Position numbers and translations under genes: made by a program. From Methanococcoides methylutens (GTDB lineage Archaea > Halobacteriota > Methanosarcinia > Methanosarcinales > Methanosarcinaceae): a DNA stretch of 64,000 bases. A model generated the notes under the pieces. That model had not been told where the DNA came from. It was given only the letters and a program-made list of their open reading frames with translations, and ran no database searches. This document shows positions 19,492 to 28,857 of the stretch, one piece after another. The stretch is taken from the NCBI RefSeq assembly GCF_000765475.1, contig NZ_JRHO01000013.1, forward strand, positions 1 through 64,000, written 5' to 3'. The first letter of the stretch is position 1. Each line of letters starts with the position of its first letter.

Positions 19492-21315
19492 TTAGAGATC
19501 TTTCATTTCATGTTTTGCTTTTATGCCTGTAAGCATCTCGTAGTATTGCTTAGTAGGTTCCTGCCAGTTCATATCCTTGGCAAGGAGATTTGCTTCCTGG
19601 CAGAGGAAGTTGTATTTTGTCTTATCGTCAGTGTAAGTGTCGATGAAGTAATCCATGGTAAGTGCATAATCTGCTATGGTCTCAAGATAAGACTGATCGA
19701 TATTGTCAACTACCAATACTCCCCCCATTCCCATTACAAGACGCTTGACGGTTTTTAGTGCATCACTGAACCCACAAACTTTGCTTACAATGCTTGGTGT
19801 TGCTTCTTTTCCTGCCTCAAGACCGGTTAACAGGAATGGCTCATATTTGGAAGGGAATATGCCGGCAATGCAACCAGCCATGAACTCATCCACCGTCATG
19901 TTGAAACCACCATCGTTGCTCGACAACCATTGAGGATAAAGAACAGCAGAAACATACCTGCTAGCACTTGGAAGTCTGGAACATTCAAGTCCTCTCTCTT
20001 CGATCATTCTTTGGATCCGCAGCTCTTCACCGATCAGCACCTCTTCATCGAGCATTATCGGGAAGTTTTCCGGCAGATTAGTTTTCGGACCATGAGCAGT
20101 TATGATGAAACAAACAACCCTGTAGTTCTCATCAAGCCTGCCTGCTTCGACCTCTATTCTGACCATCCTGTCAAGAATAAGAAGTGAATCCAGCAGGTCA
20201 GGATAACCTTTATTTTCAATTTCGATCCTTGAGATCGAGAAGATAGGAATTATTCTTTCAGGTGAAAGTTCTACGCTGTTATAGGTCTTGTAGATCTTTT
20301 CGGAAGTCAATTCCTGGATCTTAGTACGGAGCTTTAGTTTTTTATCCCATAGCTCATCAATGTCCTCGATCTCAATATCGATGCCGTTCCTCACAATTAT
20401 GGAATCAATATCATAGAACAATTTGATCTCTTTTTTAGTAGAATCCCCTACGGCAGTTACAACATCTGCATATGAGGATAACGACTCAAGGGTTGCCATA
20501 TTCTTTGGAACCCCATCTCCCCATGAACGGTCATTATCACGTATTTTCTGGATGGAAAGATGTCCTGCAACTCTGCCGGGAATAGTTGCATGATAAGTTG
20601 CAACTGAATTGATAGGAACACCGATCTTCTTGAGCCTGGCAATTGCATAAAAGACACCGAATTCATGACAGTGCAATGAAACATGCCATGAAGGCATCAA
20701 AGAACTGGCAAATTCGGATATTAGTTCATCTTCATAGGTCTTGGCCTTTTCTTCCCTGAGAGCTACAAGAGTATGAACAAATTCTGATATTGCGTACGAA
20801 AGATTAAGGTAATGTGTATATTCGGTCCTGTTACCCATTTCCTCATATGAAAGGGAATCAAGACCTGTGAGCTCATATGCTTCGGCTTTTATCTTATTTT
20901 CCAGACAGACATGTTTTCCTTTATAATCAACACCAGTCCTGCAAAAATCATTGGTCTTGAACATAAGGTAGAGGATCTCTATTCCTGAGATCTTTTTGGA
21001 TGCAACAATAAGTTCGATGCCTTTTTCCCGGAGCTTTTCAATGATAAGTGAAAGGCTTTCATCTGGCACGAAATCTTCGAACTCACTCATGTCTGTGATA
21101 CGGTTGAGTCCCTTGTTCCAATCCGAACCACTATAGCCATAATAAGGACACGCAACGAAGATCCTTGGAGTTGTTTCCTCGTCTATTGTTCCGTCTTCAA
21201 GCATTTTAGCAAGAGTTTTTACTTCTGCCTCAATAACATTCCATATACCGCCCATTTTGTTGGACTTCGGACCAGCTTCTTCACCCGCGATAATAATACA
21301 TTTACGTTCGAACAC
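19492..21315 (-). CDS. Glycogen synthase, GT3 (eukaryotic-like) type
   Basis: 607 residues, close to GT3 glycogen synthases. N-terminal GPKSNKMGGIWNVIEAE is the donor-binding glycine loop with Lys; ACPYYGYSG, HCHEFGVF, and TYHATIPGR follow, then the C-terminal SKYEPFLLTGLEAG that replaces the usual E-x7-E region. The start is GTG at 21315, with GGGGGT about 6 bases upstream. It should polymerise glucose from UDP- or ADP-glucose. It is the first gene of the minus-strand glucan cluster; no glgC or clear branching enzyme is in the window. Confidence 0.88.
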   Translation of the reverse strand: MFERKCIIIAGEEAGPKSNKMGGIWNVIEAEVKTLAKMLEDGTIDEETTPRIFVACPYYGYSGSDWNKGLNRITDMSEFEDFVPDESLSLIIEKLREKGIELIVASKKISGIEILYLMFKTNDFCRTGVDYKGKHVCLENKIKAEAYELTGLDSLSYEEMGNRTEYTHYLNLSYAISEFVHTLVALREEKAKTYEDELISEFASSLMPSWHVSLHCHEFGVFYAIARLKKIGVPINSVATYHATIPGRVAGHLSIQKIRDNDRSWGDGVPKNMATLESLSSYADVVTAVGDSTKKEIKLFYDIDSIIVRNGIDIEIEDIDELWDKKLKLRTKIQELTSEKIYKTYNSVELSPERIIPIFSISRIEIENKGYPDLLDSLLILDRMVRIEVEAGRLDENYRVVCFIITAHGPKTNLPENFPIMLDEEVLIGEELRIQRMIEERGLECSRLPSASRYVSAVLYPQWLSSNDGGFNMTVDEFMAGCIAGIFPSKYEPFLLTGLEAGKEATPSIVSKVCGFSDALKTVKRLVMGMGGVLVVDNIDQSYLETIADYALTMDYFIDTYTDDKTKYNFLCQEANLLAKDMNWQEPTKQYYEMLTGIKAKHEMKDL

Positions 21316-21664
21316 GCAGTACCCCCGTACTTATCAGTTGTCTTCAGATATTGGCAGGAGTAGTATATTTAGGTTTGGTAAAAATATCAATTGTTTCATT
21401 AATTATACCATATATTCTGAAAAAATTTAGACGGAATATTTGATTTACTCCCTGATTGGCCAGATGGAAGAATCTATATCCTATTATTACAATTGTATGT
21501 ATAAATATGTTAAATGTTGAGAGTATGGGGGTAACATTATACTCAACAATGAAGTTCCTGATTGCGGGGTAAAAGGCGATGAGCATAACATCTCTCTCGA
21601 AGAATTTCTCAAAAGGTTCGATGCTGATGCTGAAGGATTAACATCAGCTGAAGCCCTGAGAAGG

Positions 21665-24301
21665 TTGGAGGTGTGTGGAAAGAACATTCTTGAAAACATG
21701 GGGAGCGAATCAGCTCTAAAAAAGTACCTAAAGCAATTCCGCAATTTTTTCTCGATCCTTCTGATCACAGGGGCTTTTCTTTCATATACAGCAGAACGCC
21801 TGGATCCCGGGAAAGGCAACCTCTACATATCGGTCGCACTTTTTGGAGTTGTCATTATTAATGCAACTTTTACTTTCATACAGGAATACCAGGCTGAACA
21901 GATAATGGCAAGTTTCCGCCAGCTTATACCTCCTGCTGCCAGGGTTTTGAGGGATGGGACAATTAAGGAAATATTGGCATCAGAACTGGTTGTAGGGGAT
22001 GTCATATTCATTGAGGAAGGTGACAAGGTACCTGCTGATGGCCGGCTCATTGAAGAGAATACCTTAAAGGTTGACAATTCTTCACTGACCGGAGAGGCTG
22101 AGCCGCAGTTACGCTCGCTTGAATGTACCCATCCAAACTTACTCGAATGCAGGAACATGGTATTCTCAGGTACGCTTGTATTAACGGGTAATGGAAAAGC
22201 TATTGTTTACGGAACCAGCCAGAACACACAGATGGGAAAGCTTGCAACCCTTACGGAACAGACAACATCCGTTGAAACTCCTCTTCGCAAAGAGCTTAAC
22301 ACTTTCATCAAGATCATTTCCGTAATAGCAATATTTCTGGGTATATCCTTCTTTGCGATTGGCTTTGTGATACAGGACCTGTTCCTATTGAACCTCATTT
22401 TTGCAATAGGTATCATCGTTGCCAATGTCCCGGAAGGATTGCTTCCAACTGTGACCCTTGCCTTAAGCCTGGCCTCAAAAAGGATGGCAAAAAGGAATGC
22501 GCTTATCAAACAGCTTGAATCAGTGGAAACGCTTGGATCCACCACGGTCATCTGTACTGATAAGACCGGGACACTGACACAGAACAAGATGGCCATACAT
22601 TCGGTAACTCTGGGTTTTGAACATATCGATGTGGCAAACGGGGAAGTGCCGCCGGAGATACTCCTGAAAGTAGCGGTCCTTTGTAATAATTCAAGGCTTA
22701 CTGAGGGACCTGCAGGATATAAGGGGGATCCTACTGAAGGTGCCTTGTTGATGTATGCATCAAAATTCGCGGATATTAATGCTATGCGGGAAAAGAATGC
22801 TCGTTTGAAGGAATATTCGTTCGACTCCCTGAAAGAAAGGATGCAGGTCATTTACCATTCTAATACTGATGCTGTTGCTGGTAATAATGCTGATACTGGT
22901 AATGATGTTGATACTGATGATAAGGAGTCCTACCTGAAAGGTGCAAGTGAAGTCGTTGTCAAAATGTGTGACCGCATCCTGATGAATGGGGATGAGGTAC
23001 CTATTACCGAAAATGACAGGAACGATCTCCTTGACATGCATCTAAAGATCGCTGAAAGGGGAGAGCGTGTTCTTGCTCTTGCCTATCGAAGGGCAGAAGA
23101 GGAGATGGAATATGATGCCGGCTTTACTTTCATCGGTTTTACCGGAGCTGTCGATCCTCCCAGGCCGGAGGTTAAAGATGCTATCAATAAATGCCACCGG
23201 GCTGGAATCAAGGTAGTAATGATAACCGGTGATCATCCGGTAACTGCCCTTTCGATCGCAAAGACCGTTGGTTTCAGTAACAATGGGCATGAGCCGGTGA
23301 TTATCACAGGAGCCGAGCTGGATGAACTCTCACTTGATGAACTTTCAGAAAAACTAAAGGCACCGGATATTATATTCGCACGAACATCCCCTGTCCAGAA
23401 ATTAAAGATAGTACAGGCATTCCAGTCAATGGGAGAGATCGTTACCATGACCGGGGATGGTGTCAATGATGCCCCTGCAATCAAGAATTCTGACATGGGA
23501 GTCGCTATGGGAAGCGGTACGGATGTTGCAAGGGAATCTGCTGACATGATACTTCTTGACGATAATTTTGCCACCATCGTCAGTGCAGTGGAAGAAGGAA
23601 GGACCGTCTTTGATAATATCAAGAAGTTCATTGCCTACATCCTTACAAGCAACATCCCGGAAATACTGCCGTTCATTGCATTCGTCCTTCTTGCGATCCC
23701 TCTGCCAATGAACGTACAACTGATCCTTGCCATCGATCTTGGTACGGACATACTCCCGGCACTGGCACTGGCTGTTGAGAAAGGTGAAGGTGACATAATG
23801 AACCGACCTCCTCGCTCTAAATATGAAAAGCTCCTGACACCACAGGTGCTTTTGACATCGTATGGAATGAAAGGACCCATCGAAGCTCTTGCAGGCTTTA
23901 CGTGTTACTTTGCAGTACTTCTGGACGGAGGATGGACATGGGGACAGGCTCTGCTAAGCACTGAACTTCTCTACAGACAGGCAATAATGGCGTTTTTCGC
24001 TGCGGTAATAATATGCCAGGTCGCAAACCTGCTAGTATCCCGTACAAGGGTGGAATCAGCATTGTCCAGGAACCTGTTCACTAACAAAATGATATTGCTG
24101 GCTATAGTGAGTGAATTACTGATACTTTCCATGATAATGTTCTATCCGTTCGCGAACACGATATTCGGAACAGCACCTGTTCCGGTGGAATACCTTTTGC
24201 TTGCACTACCATTTGCAATATTGCTGTTCTTGCAGGATGAGATCAGGAAATATTACATCAGAAAGGGATCATTACTTGCAAAAGCTTTCCTGAAGTGGTG
24301 A
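21665..24301 (+). CDS. P2C-type cation ATPase (Na,K-ATPase-like)
   Basis: A P-type ATPase with 878 residues from the first conventional start, TTG at 21665. The phosphorylated Asp is D299 in DKTGTLTQN, the hinge is TGDGVNDAP (about 596-604), and about ten membrane helices are predicted by eye. VANVPEGLLPTVT in M4, VDPPRP, NIPEILPF in M5 and AIDLGTDILPA in M6 match the P2C group (Na,K- and H,K-ATPases), so Na+ or K+ movement is likely. Homologous sequence continues upstream in frame to about 21560 (ISLEEFLKRFDADAEGLTSAEA), but no ATG, GTG or TTG exists there; see findings. An Asn/Asp-rich insert lies near residues 400-420. Confidence 0.88.
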   Translation: MEVCGKNILENMGSESALKKYLKQFRNFFSILLITGAFLSYTAERLDPGKGNLYISVALFGVVIINATFTFIQEYQAEQIMASFRQLIPPAARVLRDGTIKEILASELVVGDVIFIEEGDKVPADGRLIEENTLKVDNSSLTGEAEPQLRSLECTHPNLLECRNMVFSGTLVLTGNGKAIVYGTSQNTQMGKLATLTEQTTSVETPLRKELNTFIKIISVIAIFLGISFFAIGFVIQDLFLLNLIFAIGIIVANVPEGLLPTVTLALSLASKRMAKRNALIKQLESVETLGSTTVICTDKTGTLTQNKMAIHSVTLGFEHIDVANGEVPPEILLKVAVLCNNSRLTEGPAGYKGDPTEGALLMYASKFADINAMREKNARLKEYSFDSLKERMQVIYHSNTDAVAGNNADTGNDVDTDDKESYLKGASEVVVKMCDRILMNGDEVPITENDRNDLLDMHLKIAERGERVLALAYRRAEEEMEYDAGFTFIGFTGAVDPPRPEVKDAINKCHRAGIKVVMITGDHPVTALSIAKTVGFSNNGHEPVIITGAELDELSLDELSEKLKAPDIIFARTSPVQKLKIVQAFQSMGEIVTMTGDGVNDAPAIKNSDMGVAMGSGTDVARESADMILLDDNFATIVSAVEEGRTVFDNIKKFIAYILTSNIPEILPFIAFVLLAIPLPMNVQLILAIDLGTDILPALALAVEKGEGDIMNRPPRSKYEKLLTPQVLLTSYGMKGPIEALAGFTCYFAVLLDGGWTWGQALLSTELLYRQAIMAFFAAVIICQVANLLVSRTRVESALSRNLFTNKMILLAIVSELLILSMIMFYPFANTIFGTAPVPVEYLLLALPFAILLFLQDEIRKYYIRKGSLLAKAFLKW

Positions 24302-24470
24302 TCACACTGAACTATAATACATCCCAAAGTTGAATGTCAAAATTTGGATTTATGATAATTCATAATCTATTTTCAATTTTGAAAACGTACCCCATCTCTG
24401 TTAAAGGGTAGATAAAATATCTCTTAGATTTTCCAAAAAAAGTAAAAAAAGAATTTGTGAGGTGCTAACC

Positions 24471-25358
24471 TCACTGGTTCCCAAGAACCTCATCGATCTT
24501 TTCAGGGTTCTCTGCTAACCAATCTGCGGCAGCCTGTTCGGCTGATTTACCTTTATCGATATCGATCATCATGGATTCGATATCATAAAGGTCCATATTG
24601 TACCTCTTCATGATCTCATATATTTCAGGCCTGTCTTCCTGGAAGTCTTTCCTTGCAACGATCGCCAGATTATCGTTCTCACCATAGACACCTTCAGTGT
24701 CTTCGAGGAACTTCAAACCATCCATCCTTGCAAAGGACCAGTGTGGTCTCCAGAGGGTTACAACGATCCATTCTTCGTTATCAATAGCAGACTGGAGTTC
24801 AGTGACCATACCAACAGTACTGCTGGAGTAAAGTTCAAAGTTGCCCATTTCATAATTTACAAAGCATTTTTCTGTACTCTGCATGATACCGGATCCAGGT
24901 TCAATTCCATTTATAATTCCATCGAACTTGTCTGCATTTTCATTAAGTTCCTCGATGGTATCTATTGTAACATATTCAGGAACAACAAGTCCACATTTTG
25001 CACCCGTGGATACATTTGTTACATAATCCAGATCTTCTCCGTATTTATCCCAGTATGGTTTCTGTGTAATAGGTAACCATACGCCTACAATTGCATCGAT
25101 GTCACCCTGTGCAGCTGCCTGGTAAAGACCACCTACATCAGCATTTACAACTTCTACCTCATATCCGCCTGCTTCAAGTATCTGCTTGAAGACCTGGGAA
25201 TTTGCACGTGAATCATCCCACTGAATTATTCCCAGTGTTACTGGTTCTGACACGGTTTCTTCGACTGGATTTTCTTTACTTTCGGATATACATCCGCCCC
25301 CTATAATGGCCAGTGCAAGCATGAAACATGCTAACGCATATATTGATCGATTTTTCAA
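24471..25358 (-). CDS. Glycine betaine ABC transporter binding protein (second copy)
   Basis: 295 residues. A lipoprotein signal ends IIGGGC (Cys 23). The OpuAC/ProX-type fold is shown by IIQWDDSRANSQV, VGVWLPITQKPYWDKYG, and WRPHWSFARMDGLKFLED; the Trp residues line the betaine-binding cage in this family. It lies 178 bases downstream of the first binding protein, as the last gene after ATPase, permease and first binding protein. It is clearly paralogous to it but diverged, so it may broaden substrate range or affinity. Confidence 0.9.
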   Translation of the reverse strand: MKNRSIYALACFMLALAIIGGGCISESKENPVEETVSEPVTLGIIQWDDSRANSQVFKQILEAGGYEVEVVNADVGGLYQAAAQGDIDAIVGVWLPITQKPYWDKYGEDLDYVTNVSTGAKCGLVVPEYVTIDTIEELNENADKFDGIINGIEPGSGIMQSTEKCFVNYEMGNFELYSSSTVGMVTELQSAIDNEEWIVVTLWRPHWSFARMDGLKFLEDTEGVYGENDNLAIVARKDFQEDRPEIYEIMKRYNMDLYDIESMMIDIDKGKSAEQAAADWLAENPEKIDEVLGNQ

Positions 25359-25536
25359 CTTTTTTCCTCCTGGTATTTAAGTACAGGGATTTAATACAAA
25401 TATTGAAGATAGGGAAGGAAACCCTGTTTGATCCAACCCAAACATAAATTTGAAGAATGATAGAGAACACAGATCCTTTTTCAGGTCTGGTAGCTAAAAT
25501 GGGTATAGTAGCTAAAATAAAAAGTGGGGTGAGTAA

Positions 25537-26409
25537 TTACTCACCAAGCCACTCGTTTACCTTTTCTGGATTGTTCTCGATCCACTTTGCAGCTGCTTCC
25601 TCTGGAGACATGTCACTTTCCATGTCAAGCATTACTGACTGTATATCTTCATGTGACCAGTGGAACCTTGTAAGCACGCCATATACTTCCGGCATGTCCT
25701 CTTCAAGACCCATGCGTGCAAGGGTGTCCACATTATCTGCCTGACCAAATACATCTTCCGGATCATCGAGGTATTTGAGATCCCAGCGTCCAAATGCCCA
25801 GTGTGGTGACCAGAGTGTAACAATTATAGGTTCTTCATCAGCGATAGCCCTGCTAAGCTCAGCGGTCATTCCAGCTGTACTGCTTGAGATAAGTGTGTAA
25901 TCAAGTTCGTATGCTTCAATTGCATTCTCAGTGTTCTGCATGATACCTGCACCAGGATCGATGCCTATGATCTCAGAATCAAATGCTTCCTTGTTTGCAT
26001 TGAGCTCATCGATGGAATCAACTTCAACATATGTTGGAACTGCGAGTCCAAGCTGGCATTCTTCAAGGTTGTGTCTTACGTTGACTATCTGGTCACCATA
26101 CTGGTTCCAGTAGTTTTCCTGTGTAATAGGTAACCATGCAGAGGTTGTAAAATCAAAGTCTCCCTGTGAAAGACCCTGGTAAAGTGCACCTGCATCTACT
26201 GCTATGATCTCTACGTCATAGCCCTTCATCTCAAGTACCTGTTCTATCACATTGGTGCTTGCGATCTCTCCGTCCCAGAGGACGTATCCGACTGTAACCT
26301 CTTCGGAAACAGTTTCTTCTCCTGCATCATCCTGTCCGGTACAACCGGCTGCAACAAGACTCAGCATTACTACCATAATTAGCATTAATGATTTTATTTT
26401 GCCGTTCAA
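25537..26409 (-). CDS. Glycine betaine ABC transporter binding protein (first copy)
   Basis: 290 residues with a clear lipobox LVAAGC (Cys 23) and an acidic spacer. Family motifs are YVLWDGEIASTNV, TSAWLPITQENYWNQYG, and TLWSPHWAFGRWDLKYLDD, including the conserved Trp residues for quaternary amines. It follows the permease gene by about 80 bases. In Methanosarcina the equivalent system is named Ota (osmoprotectant transporter A); betaine uptake protects against salt stress. Confidence 0.92.
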   Translation of the reverse strand: MNGKIKSLMLIMVVMLSLVAAGCTGQDDAGEETVSEEVTVGYVLWDGEIASTNVIEQVLEMKGYDVEIIAVDAGALYQGLSQGDFDFTTSAWLPITQENYWNQYGDQIVNVRHNLEECQLGLAVPTYVEVDSIDELNANKEAFDSEIIGIDPGAGIMQNTENAIEAYELDYTLISSSTAGMTAELSRAIADEEPIIVTLWSPHWAFGRWDLKYLDDPEDVFGQADNVDTLARMGLEEDMPEVYGVLTRFHWSHEDIQSVMLDMESDMSPEEAAAKWIENNPEKVNEWLGE

Positions 26410-26488
26410 ATTATCACAAACTTTTTATTAAAATTTATTTTTCGAATGTGCCATGCGACGATTTGCCGCTATGAAAGAAAGATGCATC

Positions 26489-27319
26489 TTACTTAGGCGT
26501 AAGATGCTGTGTGAACCTGTCAAGTATGACTGCAATGATCACAATTCCAAGTCCTGCTTCGAATCCCTGGCCGATATCGACCCTCTGTATACCAATAAGG
26601 ACCTGATATCCCAGACCTCTCGCACCGATCATGGCAGCGATTACTACCATTGAAAGTGAAAGCATGATACACTGGTTGACACCTGCCATTATACTTGGCA
26701 GTGCAGTTGGAAGTTCCACCTTGACCAGTTTCTGCAATGGGGTCGAACCAAATGCATCGGCGACCTCTGTCAGTTCCTTTGGGACCTGTCTGATACCCAG
26801 GTTTGTAAGCCTGATGGCCGGAGGCATTGCGAAAACAATGGTTGCAACAAGTCCGGGGACATTTCCAAGTCCAAAGAATATGACGGCAGGAATAAGGTAC
26901 ACAAATGAAGGCATTGTCTGCATCAGATCAAGTATTGGCTTGATCACATGAAATGCCATTTCATTCTTTGCAGAGACAATTCCCAATGGTATTGCAATAA
27001 GTAATGCAAGGAAAGCAGATGCGAGTACAAGTGCAATAGTTTCCATCGACAACTCCCACAGTCCCATATTATCGACCAGGAGTAGACCAACAGCACTTCC
27101 AATTGCAAGCTTTCGATCTTTCTTACCAATGAAATATGCAGCAATTGCAATGATCAGCGTGAATAATATAGGGGGGAACAAAAGCAGTATATCATTAAGA
27201 CCGGTGATCATGTAATCGGTTACATCACTGAAAAGATCCAGCAATACTCCAAAATTACCTTCGATCCAGTTGACCAGAACTTCTATAGCCTCGCCCACCG
27301 GTATTTTAGTTATAGCCAT
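26489..27319 (-). CDS. Glycine betaine ABC transporter permease
   Basis: 276 residues, about six or seven membrane helices. The ABC permease contact loop is seen as EVADAFGSTPLQKLVKVELPTALPSIMAGVN (only key parts quoted: EVADAFG and LPTALPSI). It resembles ProW/OpuAB and sits three bases after the ATPase stop, so the two are tightly coupled. The permease forms the membrane channel through which betaine or related osmolytes enter. Confidence 0.93.
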   Translation of the reverse strand: MAITKIPVGEAIEVLVNWIEGNFGVLLDLFSDVTDYMITGLNDILLLFPPILFTLIIAIAAYFIGKKDRKLAIGSAVGLLLVDNMGLWELSMETIALVLASAFLALLIAIPLGIVSAKNEMAFHVIKPILDLMQTMPSFVYLIPAVIFFGLGNVPGLVATIVFAMPPAIRLTNLGIRQVPKELTEVADAFGSTPLQKLVKVELPTALPSIMAGVNQCIMLSLSMVVIAAMIGARGLGYQVLIGIQRVDIGQGFEAGLGIVIIAVILDRFTQHLTPK

Positions 27320-27322
27320 CGA

Positions 27323-28543
27323 TTACACCTCCTCGATCGCAAGTGCACCAAGTACACTTCCTCTTACAATTATTCCAATAAGTTTTCCATCATCCTTTGC
27401 GACTGCAAGGGGGGAACTATTCTCTATTATCGGGATAAGTTCGTTTAAAGGTGTATCAGGATGAATTATTGTGACATCATGAGACATAACATCTCTAAGG
27501 CCCTTTCCTTCCTTTGAGCCTTTTAATGCATCATCCACCTTAATGATACCTTCAACATGCTTTTCCCTGTTCACAACAAAAATAGAGGATATACCATGTT
27601 CCCTCATCAATTGCAAAGCAACTTTCGGACCGGAGTTTATTGATACCACTGGTTCGGCACGTTTCATTACCGCTTCTGCAGTAAATATCTTGGTCCGGTC
27701 AACACCTGCAACGAACCTTGAGACATAATCATCAGCAGGTTCTGTAAGGATCTCTTCAGCAGTGCCTATCTGTGCGATCTTACCATCATTCATTATCATG
27801 ATACGGTCACCCAGTTTCAGGGCTTCATCAAGGTCATGAGATACGAAAACTATAGTTTTCTGCATCTTGTCTTCCAGTGCAAGCAATTCATCCTGCATCT
27901 CGCTTCTTATAAGGGGATCAAGAGCGCTGAAAGCTTCATCCATCAGGAGGATATCGGGATCAGTTGCAAGTGCTCGTGCAAGTCCAACCCTTTGCTGCAT
28001 CCCTCCGCTAAGCTGTGATGTTCTGCTGTCTTCATAACCTTTGAGACCAACTGTCTCGATAGCTTCATTCGCTTTAGGATATCTTTTATCCTTTGATACG
28101 CCCTGTATCTCAAGACCGTATGCAACATTATCAAGAACAGTCCTGTGGGGAATAAGTGCAAAATTCTGGAAAACCATTCCCATTTTTTTCCTGCGCATCT
28201 CTCGCAGTTCCTCCGAACTTGCTGTGGCAACATCATCGCCATCAAGGAGAATATGTCCGTCAGTAGGATCTATAAGGCGATTTATGCATCGCAAAAGAGT
28301 GGATTTTCCTGAACCTGAAAGGCCCATTATTACAAAGATCTCGCTTTCGTAGATATCAAAATTAACGTTGTAAAGTCCAACGTTCTGTCCGGTTTTTTCA
28401 AAAATATCGCGCTTAGTGAATCCTTTTTCGATAAGAGAAAGGGCTTTCCGGGGTTTTTTCCCAAAAATTTTAGTTAGGTTTCGTACTTCAATTTTCTTTT
28501 TTGGCTTTTGGATATTAAAATCTCCAGTTAACATTGAATGCAT
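27323..28543 (-). CDS. Glycine betaine ABC transporter ATPase with CBS pair
   Basis: About 406 residues. The ATPase has Walker A GLSGSGKSTLL, the signature LSGGMQQR, and Walker B DILLMDEAFSALD. A C-terminal CBS pair (from about residue 285: AEAVMKRAEPVVS and RDVMSHDVTIIHPD) is the ionic-strength-sensing region known in OpuA-type importers. Starts at TTG 28549, ATG 28543 and ATG 28534 are all in frame and none has a strong ribosome site; a palindrome covers this region. First gene of the betaine operon. Confidence 0.92.
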   Translation of the reverse strand: MHSMLTGDFNIQKPKKKIEVRNLTKIFGKKPRKALSLIEKGFTKRDIFEKTGQNVGLYNVNFDIYESEIFVIMGLSGSGKSTLLRCINRLIDPTDGHILLDGDDVATASSEELREMRRKKMGMVFQNFALIPHRTVLDNVAYGLEIQGVSKDKRYPKANEAIETVGLKGYEDSRTSQLSGGMQQRVGLARALATDPDILLMDEAFSALDPLIRSEMQDELLALEDKMQKTIVFVSHDLDEALKLGDRIMIMNDGKIAQIGTAEEILTEPADDYVSRFVAGVDRTKIFTAEAVMKRAEPVVSINSGPKVALQLMREHGISSIFVVNREKHVEGIIKVDDALKGSKEGKGLRDVMSHDVTIIHPDTPLNELIPIIENSSPLAVAKDDGKLIGIIVRGSVLGALAIEEV

Positions 28544-28553
28544 TCTCAATGTT
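28530..28553. promoter_or_regulatory. Nested palindrome over the betaine-operon start
   Basis: Perfect 8-bp arms AACATTGA (28530-28537) and TCAATGTT (28546-28553) enclose 8 bases; the inner GAATGCATTC (28536-28545) is itself palindromic. The element covers all candidate start codons of the operon's first gene. It could be an operator for an osmotic or salt-responsive regulator, or fold in the mRNA to block initiation. Confidence 0.5.
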
Positions 28554-28857
28554 GAATAAAACTTATTGAGGTCTTAATTTCATTGGCTCTTATCAGTGAA
28601 ACAATGTGTTATATATTTTGTGGGTTGCAAAATTTATGGATCAGAGTGTCCGCAGATCATTTACAAATCAAATAACATGATTTCTATGGTACCTTTTTGC
28701 AGAATTTATTTTCATCAATTTAAAAATAATCAGTAAGTAATCTTAAATGATAAGTCTATTTTGATAAATATTTAATTAATGCCGAATCAGTCAATTGATT
28801 GCAGATTATCAGGCAATAGATGATATCTCAATTGAAAAATTAATGATTGTTCGATGA
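28550..28857. other. Intergenic region upstream of the betaine operon
   Basis: 308 very AT-rich bases between two minus-strand genes. Apart from the palindrome at its left edge it shows only A/T runs that could supply a TATA box for the betaine operon. No gene seen. Confidence 0.45.
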
